Origin: Mesorhabditis belari
Lineage: Eukaryota; Nematoda; Chromadorea; Rhabditida; Rhabditidae
Assembly (NCBI GenBank): GCA_958450365.1
Contig: CAUEEP010000910.1
Location: 124,001 to 188,000, forward strand
Length of the DNA stretch: 64,000 bases
Direction: 5' to 3'
This document shows, in pieces, positions 44,950 through 54,873 of the stretch. Position 1 is the stretch's first letter; each line of letters begins with the position of its first letter. Both the position numbers and the translations under genes were made by a program. The notes under the pieces were generated by a model. That model searched no databases, had not been told where the DNA came from, and saw nothing but the letters and a program-made list of their open reading frames with translations.

Positions 44950-45500
44950 GATTTGGGAACTTGATTGGGAACTTGATTGGGAACTTGATTGGGAGTTTGA
45001 TTAGGAACTTGATTGGGAACTTGATTGGGAGTTTGATTCGGAATTTGATTGGGAATTTGATTGGGAACTTGATTGGGAGTTTGATTAGGAACTTGATTGG
45101 GAACTTGATTGGGAGTTTGATTCGGAATTTGATTGGGAATTTGATTGGGATTTGATTGGGAATTTGATTGGGAATTTGATTGGGATTTGATTGGGAATTT
45201 GATTGGGAATTTGATTGGGATTTGATTGGGAATTTGATTGGGAACTTGATTGGGAACTTGATCGGGAATTTGATTGGGAACTTGATTGGGAACTTGATCG
45301 GGAATTTGATTGGGAACTTGATTGGGAACTTGATCGGGAATTTGATTGGGAACTTGATTGGGAACTTGATTGGGAACTTGATTGGGAACTTGATTGGGAA
45401 CTTGATTGGGAACTTGATTTGGAATTTGATTAGGAATTTGATTCGGCATTTGATTCGGCATTTAATTCGGCATTTAATTCGGCATTTAATTTGGAATTTG
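44950..45500. repeat. 12-bp minisatellite (GATTGGGAACTT)
   Basis: About 46 units of GATTGGGAACTT with 11-bp variants (GATTGGGATTT) and CGGGAATTT, TAGGAAC and GGCATTT subtypes. The variants form a higher-order block (repeated around 45240-45340). It yields long periodic ORFs (LIGN on plus, NQVP on minus), which are products of the repeat. Confidence 0.92.
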
Positions 45501-46356
45501 ATTCAAGATTTCCTAACTCCATAGAATCAGCTGTTGGATGAAAAACATAGAGTCAAGTAGCTCAATATCAAATCAATCTTTAGATGATATCCAGGAATTG
45601 TGAGAGTTTAAGAATTTTTGTTTGTTTAACTCTAAAAGTACGGCTAAATGCCACAAGTTTTTGGTTATGAAACCAAAAAAAACTTCTGGTTTATGAAGGT
45701 TTTTGGCTTTTGGTTTTCATAAACCAATTTACAATGTACAAAATTTGTAAAAACACTCCTTCTGGCTCACCAAATTCTCCAGCTCTCCGCATTTTTAAGG
45801 AATTTGAAAGAATTTATTGTGCAAACATAAGCAAACTAAAATTGAAACAATCACAAGATGAGGATTTGAGCAGAGGAAGGGAGAAAACTAGAGTTTGTTC
45901 CACGCGAGTAAGTAATTACTCCGAGTAAATTAGCAAGAATCATTTTTACTCGATTAATCGATTAATTTTGGTCGAGTAACTACGAGTAATCCTCTTTACA
46001 CGTCGAGTGAATTGGAATATCTTTATTTGTGAAGGGAATTTGCCACCAAATCAGTGAAACGGCTGAGTATCTTTAACAAAGAGTCGTATATAAGCCGTCG
46101 CTCCTGATTTTTTCCGTCAATTTTTTTGGGGTAGGCTAATTTCTGCAATTTTGTTTTGCGCAACTCTCCATAACTCTCTGCCAAGTTAGCCAATCTTTAT
46201 GGTTTTGGTTTCATTTTGTAGATCTCAATAAGTGCAACAAAATGAAACCAAAAACATAAAGATTGGCCGGTTTAGAAGAGAGTTATGGCGAGTTGCGCAA
46301 ACGATCCAGTTGCGCAAATGACCCAGTTTACTTTTTACCGTTAGATTTTATACAGC

Positions 46357-46643
46357 TACCGTATTTCTTCGAATAGAAGGCCGGGTAAAGAGTATCATCG
46401 CGTACTCCTGCGTAGCAGCCCTTTTTAAAATTTCTTTTCTGCATAAAAGCTTTCAATCAAGTGCTATAGGGCTGGAAAGTGACTCAAAAATCTGTTAGTG
46501 CATGTGGTATTTTTGAATCATTTTCCAGCTCTGTAGCACTTGATTGAAAGCTTTTATGCAGAAAAGAAATTTTAAAAGGGGCTGCTACGCAGAAGTACGC
46601 GATCATACTCTTTACCCGGTCTTCTATTCGAAGAAATACGGTA
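46357..46643. mobile_element. TACCGTA-family hairpin MITE
   Basis: A nearly perfect 287-bp palindrome starting TACCGTATTTCTTCGAATAG on both strands, with inner arms GCGTACTCCTGCGTAGCAGC and TTTTCTGCATAAAAGCTTTC paired and a loop near 46500. TA-bounded. No ORF. Confidence 0.9.
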
Positions 46644-46685
46644 TTTTTTGTTTAATGATATTCAGTTAAATGCGAGTTTAGCGAG

Positions 46686-47408
46686 TTGCGCAAATGATCC
46701 AGTTGCGCAAACGATCCAATGGCGCAAACGATCCAATGGCGCAAACGATCCAGTTGCGCAAACGATCCAATGAAACGATCCAATGGCCAAACGACCAGTT
46801 GCGCAAACGACAGTTGCGCAAACGACCAATGGCGCAAACGATCCAATGGCGCAAACGATCCAATGGCGCAAACGACCAATGCGCAAACGATCCAATGGCG
46901 CAAACGATCCAATGGCGCAAACGATCCAATGGCGCAAACGATCCAATGGCGCAAACGATCCAATGGCGCAAACGATCCAATGGCGCAAACGATCCAATGG
47001 CGCAAACGATCCAATGGCGCAACGACCAATGCGCAAACGACCAATGCGCAAACGACCCAATGGCGCAAACGATCCAATGGCGCAAACGATCCAATGGGAA
47101 ACGATCCAATGGCGCAAACGACCAATGGCGCAAACGACCAATGGCCAAACGACCAATGGCGCAAACGATCCAATGGCGCAAACGACCCAATGGCGCAAAC
47201 GACCCAATGGCGCAACGACCAATGGCGCAAACGATCCAATGGCGCAACGACCAATGCGCAACGACCAATGGCGCAACGACCAATGGCGCAAACGATCCAA
47301 TGGCAAACGATCCAATGGCCAAACGATCCAATGGCGCAAACGATCCAATGGCGCAAACGATCCAATGGCGCAAACGATCCAATGGCGCAAACGATCCAAT
47401 GGCGCAAA
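46686..47408. repeat. 17-bp minisatellite (GCGCAAACGATCCAATG)
   Basis: About 42 copies of GCGCAAACGATCCAATG with frequent 1-4 bp deletions (GCGCAACGACCAATG and similar). The first units read GCGCAAACGATCCAGTT, identical to sequence in the arms of the hairpin family at 46250-46320 and 48550, so the array grew from that element. Because the unit is not a multiple of three, frames stay open on both strands for over 230 codons; these ORFs are artefacts. Confidence 0.95.
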
Positions 47409-47827
47409 AAAAATTGCGGAAATTAGCCTACCCTTTTTTGCAATAATTTTCACTAAAAGTACGGTAACTTTTTCTAAGTGTGCGTCTTAAAAAAACCGCA
47501 TTACTCGTGAGGAACACACTCTAGAAAAAACTATTCTTGGAAACATTAATCATGAGACTTCGAATTTCTAGAAAAACGTCAAAACGTGGGAAAATAAATA
47601 GAAAAAGATAAAAAGATTTTGACGTTTTGTGCATTGTTTGAGGTAAATTTTTTTCCGAGAAAAATCGAATCTTTTTCATTTAGAGAACTCTCGATAAACA
47701 AGCAACAAAATTGGGAAAATGATGGAAAGGAAATGCGGGAGAGATTTCGAGGAATTGCAATAGTCGTGATCATTGCAGAAGCAGTACCAATACCTGAAAT
47801 TTGAACGTTACTTTACGGTTTTACAGG

Positions 47828-47905
47828 ATGCCTATGCAAAGCAATTGCTACAAGAGCCTGTGCAAAGCAATTGCTACAAAAGCCTATGCAAAGCAATTGC
47901 TTCCT
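47828..47905. repeat. 26-bp repeat, 3 copies
   Basis: GCCTATGCAAAGCAATTGCT plus ACAAGA, three near-identical copies in non-coding sequence. The core CAAAGCAATTGCT contains the palindrome AGCAATTGCT. Confidence 0.8.
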
Positions 47906-48488
47906 ATTTGCTCTTTTGTCTTTCCTATTTTTGTCAAATTCTATAAATTGATCTAAAATCCTTAGATAATTTGATTGAGCCCATAGTTCTCAACTTGCTC
48001 AAAGATAAGCGCATCTTTTCTGGCGCACCTAGCTCTTCTACTTAGCTCTAATAGATTGGTCAGAAAAGCTGGATAGTGTTCAATGTTTAGGATGATTTTG
48101 GTTACTGGTTTGTCGCCAAATCAAATCAAATCGCCAAATTTTTATATGTGCAAACGTAGAATTGAATCTAGTTTCTAAAAAAACAAAGAGCTAGCAAAAA
48201 TATGAAATTTGAAAAGGCGTTATTCCGCAAAGATTGCGAATTTTGAGATGAAACTAGTAAATTTTGCTAGATCGAGCAAAATCTGGACTTGGGCCCAGAA
48301 ACGATGTGAAAATCAGAACTTGTCCAGAAAGAGAAACTCAAATTGTATCAGAAGCTATTGAAAAGTGCGGATTCTATGATTAAGCTTCCATTTCGTTCTC
48401 ATTTCAACCAATTTTCAGCCAGCTTTGGTTTCAATGCGACAGACGCAATTTTCCTTTCTCGTCTTGTTGATTTTTGGGGGTAGGCTAA

Positions 48489-49022
48489 CCGAGCACCCGA
48501 TAAATATCATTTCAATTGGCCTGGTTTGACCAAAAATCGACTAATTTACGCAACTGGATCGTTTGCGCAACTCGCCATAACTCTCTTCCAAGTTAGCCAA
48601 TCTTTTGATGATTTTGGTCCCATTTTGTTGCACTTATTGAGATCTACAAAAGGGAATTTGCCAACAAATCAGTGAAACGGCTGAATATCTTTAAAAAGAG
48701 TCGTATATAAGTCGTCGCTCGTGATTTTTTCCGTCAATTTTTTTGGGGTAGGCTAATTTCCGCATTTTTGTTTTGCGCAACTGGATCGATTGCGCAACTC
48801 TCCATAACTCTCTTCTAAACCGGCCAATCTTTATGTTTTTGGTTTCATTTTGTTGCATTTATTGAGATCTACAAAATGAAATCAAAATCATAAGGATTGT
48901 TCCACTTAAAAGGAAGTTATGGCGAGTTGCGCAATCGATCCAGTTGAGCAAAACAAAATCGCAGAAATTAGCCGATTTTTGGTCAAACCAGGCCAATTGA
49001 AATGATATTTATCGGGTGCTCG
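48489..49022. mobile_element. 534-bp hairpin element, source family of the 17-bp array
   Basis: Ends CCGAGCACCCGATAAATATC and complement; arms continue through ATTTCAATTGGCCTGGTTTG and ACCAAAAATCG. Inner arms include TTGCGCAACTCGCCATAACT and the paired TTTGGTTTCATTTTGTTG block. A central segment (48652-48760, GGGAATTTGCCAACAAATCA to GGGGTAGGCTAATTT) is shared with 46032-46140. No ORF. Confidence 0.75.
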
Positions 49023-49260
49023 GATTCGATCCAATCCAAAGATCTGATCCGGTAAATTTATCTCCAAGATTGTATCATGGTTAGGCCAAGCTAAAACCAG
49101 ACGTGGACCAGGGCCAGGTCAAAGTCATATAAGCTTGAAGTCGAGTTACGGGCCAGCTAAGGCCTGACTAGAGTTAATTTATGGCAGACCGAACCAGGCC
49201 AGTAGACACAGTATTTTATGGAATTGTTGGAACTCTGGACTTGTTTAGCTAACCAGCTAC

Positions 49261-49536
49261 TACCGTAATACATCTAATAGTAGCGCCCCCTCGTATAGTC
49301 GCGTAGTCGCAAAAATCACAAAATGATTTTTACTAAATCATTTTTTTCTAAGCGTCCATAATTTCTAAAAATACATGCTTGGTATCAAAAAATAGCCCTG
49401 AATTTCAGCTTTCATTTGATACTTAAGCGCACACTGTAGCTTAAACATGTGCCAAGCAAAACGCGTTTAAAATTAGACTACGCGATGCTCCGACCGTCAT
49501 TACAGGGAGGGCGCTACGATTAGAGGTATCACTGTA
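49261..49536. mobile_element. TACCGTA-family hairpin MITE
   Basis: Left end TACCGTAATACATCTAATAG, right end (inward) TACAGTGATACCTCTAATCG, followed on both sides by TAGCGCCC. It shares the interior GGTATCAAAAAATAGCCCTG with the element at 18469-18727. It abuts the candidate exon region at about 49537-49720. Confidence 0.75.
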
Positions 49537-49707
49537 TGCACAAATACACTCTCGCCATTTCTTTCCACCTTTTCACCGGCGCCGATCCATCCTGATACGG
49601 ATAGCACTTTCGATTCGTGATTGTTGTCAAATTCTGAGGATCTATCTGGAATTGTTCAGATGATTCGTGATTTTTGTGATTTTCGTGATTTCCTCGAATA
49701 TTCTCAC

Positions 49708-49794
49708 CTGTAACTGTGTCTGAAAGTAGCAATCACTCTTAAATGTCCCGTAATTTGTCCCCGGTGACATGGAGTCGATGATTTTCACGCAAAA
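49708..49794 (-). CDS. Isolated candidate exon, unassigned gene
   Basis: Bounded by acceptor ATTCTTTAG and donor CAG|GTGAGA. The 87-bp phase-0 segment reads FCVKIIDSMSPGTNYGTFKS then DCYFQTQLQ. It looks like coding sequence of a larger extracellular or enzyme protein, but no family is recognised. Sequence beyond the donor stays open (SEQFQIDPQNLTT and SAPVKRWKEMARVYLC) up to the MITE boundary at 49536. The exon could alternatively be read through there, in which case the MITE truncates it. Confidence 0.35.
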
Positions 49795-51790
49795 CTAAAG
49801 AATCTTCAAGTTGGTCACTCATTTTCTCAATGAAACATTTTGTTGTTTTTGATTTTGATGTTGATTCTCATTCTTTTTCTGATCAGTTACAGGTTTTAGA
49901 ATATGCAAAAGGCGTTGGGTTGCCTGGCATTTTTGGAGAAACAAATCAAGACGATCTCTATTCATCTCTATTCTTGGAAAAGTTTCAAAAACACAAGCCA
50001 TCATTGGATATTTTGTTCTTAGAAATGAAAACGAACCCTTTCTGGCAAACTCAAAGAACATTAACTATAGATTTTGCTTGTAAAACCGAACCATTGCACA
50101 TAGAATTGGTTAGATTACATTCTTTTGCATAAAGTACACGGTTAACAAATACATCGTACAAACAAAGTATCGTACTTTGAACTTTGAATGGAAAAGGGAA
50201 ACACACTCTTTCTCGTGCACCCATTTAGCCAGCGTAAATTGGCAAAAACAATAGCTGAAAGAGTTGAAAGAGCTGAAAGAAGTGTGAATCAAAAATAGCT
50301 ACGTCAATTTTGCTGATTTCTAGATTCCTAGATTTCTAGATTCCTAGATTTCTAGTTTTCTAGTTTTCTAGATTTCTAGGTTTCTAGTTTTCTAGATTTC
50401 TAGATTTCTAGATTTCTAGATTTCTAGATTTCTAGATTCCTAGATTTCTAGATTCCTAGATTTCCAGTCTTCTAGATTTCTAGTTTTCTAGACTTCTAGT
50501 TTTCTAGATTTCTAGATTTCTAGTTTTCTAGATTTCTAGGTTTCTAGGTTTCTAGGTTTCTAATTGTCGTCAATTGTCGTCAAATTTTCTCAACTATTTG
50601 TAAGCAATCATGGCCGATCTGCCAAGTGCCCTGTATCTCAAAGAGGTGCGAATCAAAAATAGCTACTCAGAAAATAGCTACTCAAAAAATAGCTAATCCC
50701 TGTATCGGGAGGTCAAGGTTTCAATCCCGGTGGCTGAATTATTGCTTCTCTTTTCTCATATCTATTTTTTTACATTTTAAATCCAACCTGACTGGTTTGA
50801 CATTGATTATTTCGATTGTCACACGTGCTCGCGGTGGCATAACGAAGCGGATATTGACCATCCCAACCATTACATTGTTGACAAATCAACGAGAAACATC
50901 CTAGACTTTAGGAAAATAAGTACAGAAAAAAGTACGGTGAAGAAGTACAGGTTAAAGCATTACAAATTGCTCTTTGTAGTGCACATTTTGCTTTACTAAG
51001 CGAAAGACGCTTTACTAAACGAAGCATAATCTTTCTGGCGCAATGAATTCATCTTTTCTCAAATAAACGATGAGAAAATGACGTGTTTTGGTGTGGAAAT
51101 ATCAGTCAGGATCTATCAGGAAATATCAGGAAAAAATTAAGTCCTGGAATGCTGCAATGCTTACGTTTATGTTTTTTGAGTACAAGTATGCCTTTTGTAC
51201 AGGCTGGTCAAGAGAATTTTACCTGGCAAATAGTAAAACTGGATGAAAAGTAGCAAATGCTGTCTATGGATTTGCATTTGAATGGCAGAATAAGAGAAAA
51301 AACAGCGTTAGTGTCTGTTCAGAGCTTTTCCAAGAGTCCACCAAAATCTCCCTTCTCAACTAAACACAAAGAGTGAAGGGCTGCTAGGAGACTCTTTCTG
51401 GTGGAGAGAATTCATCCATTCAAGGGATCACTCAAAGAAAATGTGCCCAAAGTGTATATGGGGGAAAGTTATTACGAAATTTTATCTGGGAAATTCGTTC
51501 AGCAACTTTATTCGCTCAGCAACCTTACTTTAGATAGTTTGTTTAGTCAGAAAAATGCTTTGTTGACTTCAAGCTTATATGACTTTGACCTGGCCCTGGT
51601 CCACGTCTGGTTTTGGCTTTGCCTAACCATGATACAATCTTGGGGATAAAAAAAGAAGGGGGCAGTAAAGGGGCAGTAAATTTGCTCTACCTAATTGCTT
51701 TACAAATTCTGTGGAAATTGTTTAATTGTTGAATTGTTTTTCAGAGAAAAGTTGTTGAGCTTTGCATGAGATATTTTTGAAAACTTTATT
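49795..51790. other. Stretch without a recognised gene
   Basis: Contains the TTTCTAGA array (50320-50565), a triplicated AATAGCTACTCA segment near 50655-50690, and a tRNA B-box-like GGTTTCAATCC at about 50725 without a convincing cloverleaf. The plus-strand 100-codon ORF at 49830-50132 has no splice or homology support. Confidence 0.4.
50320..50565. repeat. 8-9-bp array (TTTCTAGA)
   Basis: About 28 copies of TTTCTAGA/TTTCTAGT/TTCCTAGA, TA-rich and self-complementary at CTAG, located in non-coding sequence. Confidence 0.9.
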
Positions 51791-51797
51791 CTAAACT

Positions 51798-54378
51798 TTA
51801 TTGATGTAGATTGAAAAATTTCGCCGAGAAGATCATGCAACCGAATGAGGCAAAGAAGAGGCCCGTCAGAATGAAGCCCCTGAAAAGTGGTGGATGAATG
51901 GATAAAAAAGAGTGTTTTAGTTAAAACAACAAACTTGATACAACAAAGTCCACAACAGCAATGTCCTAGTCAATGTCCTGGCAATGTCCTAGCAATGTCC
52001 TAGTTAATGTCCTAGCAACAATGTCCTAGCAATGTCCTAGCAATGTCCTAGTTAATGTCCTAGCAATGTCCTAGTTAATGTCCTAGCAATATCCTAGTTA
52101 ATGTCCTAGCAATGTCCTAGTTAATGCCCTAGCAATGTCCTAGTTAATGTCCTAGTTAATGTCCTAGCAATGTCCTAGCAACAATGTCCTAGCAATGTCC
52201 TAGCAACAAACTTGATAAACTCCAATGGGGATGAATGACGACCATGTGCTAGACGAGTGGCTGTGATGAGGGCGACACCGACAGAGATCGGGAGAAGACG
52301 ATCACCTTCGATAAGACTCAAGCCTGTAGCTCCGTCGAGACTGTGGAAAGTGTAGGCTGAAAGTTGTTTGTGTTTTTTCAAGGCATTTCAAGACTTTAAG
52401 GCTTTAAGGCTTTCAAATCAACATACCGAGAAATAGCATAAACGATCCACCGCCCATGACGGCGAATGCGGAGAGGAGCCGCCAGATGAAAAGATTTGGG
52501 AATGGGAGCAGTGAGAGGAGAGCAGCCGAGACATAAAATGGACAACACAACCACCACGTTGGATCGTTCTAAAGGCGTTTTTTTAACTTTCAATTACCCA
52601 TACAGTAGACATGGGCACTACAAGCTACAAACGTAAACTACAAACGCTTCTAACTTGCTTCAAATCTGCTAAATTGAAATTATCTATAGCTCAAAAAATA
52701 GAGAATCTCAAGAGCTTTCGAATCGACTAAAGCACACCCAAAAATATGAATTCTAAAGAAAATTACAGTGGTTTATAGCCCGACTCAATCTCTTCGACTA
52801 GTGTCGAGTCGGGCTATAAACCACTGTAACTTTCTTTAGCATTGATATTTTTGGGTGTGCTTTAGTTCGTTCTAAAGCTCTTGTGATTCTCTATTTTTTG
52901 AGCTATAGATCATTTCAATTCAGCATATTTTAAGCAAGTTAGAAGCGTTTGTACAGAATGGTCCACAATTATGGTAACCGCTTTTTGGAAAACTATTATT
53001 TTCCCAACTTTCTACAGAAAGTAGCATGTATTATATATCATTTGAAAGCTCTAATTCTCAGCATCATTAATACTCTAAAGATTTTTGGTCAGAGCTTATT
53101 TTTGACTCTTACTGGCCTTCGGAATGAGCTCACCGCAAGCACCCCATGGCGATCTGCCATTTTTCGTGGTTTTCTAGGTCAAAATTCGAGAAAAACAGGA
53201 AATACGATCAAAATTGTACATATTTTACTAAAATTAATTTTATTTAATAGTTTAAAACGAAAATAACAATCGAATCCCGAAAAACGCTGCAAAATGGTAG
53301 TTTGCAGCAAGTTGTAAACCCGTTTTAAAATATTTTTGCACATGCTTGGTTAACGTTTGCCTTTATTTTGAACCGAAAGAATTGAAAAAAGGTTAGTGAG
53401 TTGAAAGCAATCTTTTCAAAACACTCCTTACATTCGAAAAATGGCAGATCGCCGTGGGGTGCTTGCGGCGAGTTCATTTCGAAGGCCAGTAAGGGTCAAA
53501 AATAAGCTCTGACCAATGAATCTTTAGAGTATTAATGATGCTGAGAATTAGAGCTTTCAAATGATATATAATACATGCTACTTTCTGTAGAAAGTTTTTT
53601 GGAAAAGAGTAGTTTTTCAAAAGTTACCATAATGGTTACCATGATTGTGGACCAGCCTGTGGTGTGACAGTTCGTCAGTGTGACATGCTTTTGGCTGTGT
53701 GGCATGCAACAGTGTAACATGCAACAGTGTGACATGCTTTTGGCTTTTTCGAGTCAATCAGGAGCCAGGACAGTTTAAGTCATGCAAGGCTAGGACCTGC
53801 TTCTGGCCTGACCTTTGCCTTTCCTGTTCTGGCTAGTGTGACAGTTCGCCATTTTTGTAGTTTATAGCGCCCCATATTGCTTTAAAACTTCAAAATCCCT
53901 GTAACTTGTGCTACTACAGTAAATCGAACTACAAAATGTCCTGTTGACTAGCCTTAAATCTAGGTATTCTGTTTTGTAGTGAAGTGGTGAAGCAAAGAAG
54001 ATTTACCAGCTTACACTTTGCTTTGCTTTGCTTGCTCTTTGCTCTCGCATTCTTTTGTTCTTTGAGTTTACAGTGTCAAGAAAGAAGAACAATCAGCTAC
54101 AATCAGACAAGAATGATAACTTTGAATTTGTCTTTTGGTCTTTATGATTGAATCTTTTCTACTCTAGTAAACTGTCAGAGGAGTTGGACAGTTTTTTATA
54201 ACCAAAAAATCAGAGAATACTCCGAGATTCTTAAGCCGTATTCAGGCTAATATATCAAACTACAGATTTAGGTTAAAACTAAGATCTATTCAAAATCATA
54301 AGCCATTTATCTCACCTCAAATTGATACACTCCATGCGCCAACAGGCCCACCGCCACCGCTGCTCGTAAAGCGTACAT
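51798..54378 (-). CDS. TMEM220: TMEM220-like membrane protein
   Basis: Four exons (54316-54378, 52427-52568, 52212-52356, 51798-51879) splice in phase to 143 aa. Human TMEM220 is about 160 aa. Segments: MYALRAAVAVGLLAHGVYQF (helix 1), the family signature E-N-D-P-T-W-W, then CCPFYVSAALLSLLPF (helix 2), FIWRLLSAFAVMGGGSFMLF (helix 3), a loop AYTFHSLDGATGLSLIEGD, LPISVGVALITATRLAHGR (helix 4) and GFILTGLFFASFGCMIFSAK (helix 5). The function of the family is not established. The ATG shown is the first in frame after a TTCAG site, so an upstream exon is possible. Intron 1 (1.75 kb) carries two MITEs; intron 3 is largely a tandem array. Confidence 0.8.
51968..52205. repeat. Compound minisatellite (CAATGTCCTAG / TTAATGTCCTAG)
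   Basis: About twenty units of CAATGTCCTAG or TTAATGTCCTAG in irregular alternation fill most of the last intron of the TMEM220-like gene. Confidence 0.9.
52639..52953. mobile_element. 315-bp hairpin MITE in TMEM220 intron
   Basis: Ends TACAAACGCTTCTAACTTGC and complement; arms continue through AATAGAGAATC and the almost perfect GTTTATAGCCCGACTC / GAGTCGGGCTATAAAC core with a small loop near 52800. It abuts the next element at 52952, sharing the TA. Confidence 0.85.
52952..53661. mobile_element. 710-bp long-hairpin element in TMEM220 intron
   Basis: Terminal repeats ACAGAATGGTCCACAATTAT and ACAGGCTGGTCCACAATCAT (reverse strand), followed by GGTAACC. Arms stay paired for about 220 bp, including GCATCATTAATACTCTAAAG, TTACTGGCCTTCGGAATGAG and GCGATCTGCCATTTTTCG. 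TACAG-type ends suggest a Tc1/mariner relative. No ORF. Confidence 0.8.
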
Positions 54379-54873
54379 ATCTGAATGGTTATCAAAAAAT
54401 GAACACTGAAAAACGTTTAAAAACAAGTAAATCTTCTGAAGAAACAATTTTATAACAATATTCAGCTCAAGAACTTGTGAAAACACACGCCAAATTAACC
54501 CCGTTATCAGTCGGGAATGGCAAGTCGGCTCCTGTACAAACTACACGAAAAAAGACAAATAGATATTGGATAGTATGTGCTTAAAATTTCAATACATAGA
54601 AATCCTATGCATAGTAAGATGCAGGAACACTTTTCAGCTCTCTAGCAAGCTAATGAGTTCCCCCGTGAAGGGGCTGACCTACTTGGACTCTTTGGTTGAC
54701 CTTGACGCTTCGCCGCATTCTCCTTTGCACTCGATCCACCGTATCCCTTCCCCTTTCCACTCTTCGTCTCTTTTTCAAATAGCTCATCAGAAAATAGCTC
54801 GGAGAATCAAAGCCAACGTGTGAAATAGAGCAAATTTCTGATTTGTATTTAACCAAAGGAAATCTTTGCTTTA

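Larger units (their letters stand above)
45889..47523. mobile_element. 1.6-kb hAT-like composite element (TAGAG family)
   Basis: Ends TAGAGTTTGTTCCACGCGAGTAA on the left and TTACTCGTGAGGAACACACTCTA on the right are inverted repeats like those at 2549 and 16747. Flanks GAGAAAAC and GAAAAAAC match at 7 of 8 positions, fitting an 8-bp hAT duplication. The interior contains part of the 48489-49022 element family, a TACCGTA hairpin MITE (46357-46643) and a 17-bp minisatellite. No transposase is visible. Confidence 0.7.

Noticed and set aside
44892..45524. NQVP / LIGN repeat proteins
   Set aside because: Translations of the 12-bp array. No signal peptide, splice structure or non-repeat domain.
46686..47408. 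CRISPR-like regular array
   Set aside because: Units are contiguous with no unique spacers, and the host is eukaryotic; it is a minisatellite.
46662..47490. Long overlapping ORFs (over 230 codons) on both strands
   Set aside because: They coincide with the 17-bp array; a unit lacking stops and not divisible by three keeps several frames open. The peptides are purely periodic.
49830..50132. 100-codon plus-strand ORF
   Set aside because: No splice, homology or composition support; the opposite strand is equally open.
54640..54823. Plus-strand open segment after TTTTCAG reading SSPVKGLTYLDSLVDLDASP
   Set aside because: Looks like a 3 prime exon, but the only upstream gene is on the other strand and no in-phase partner was found; too weak to list.
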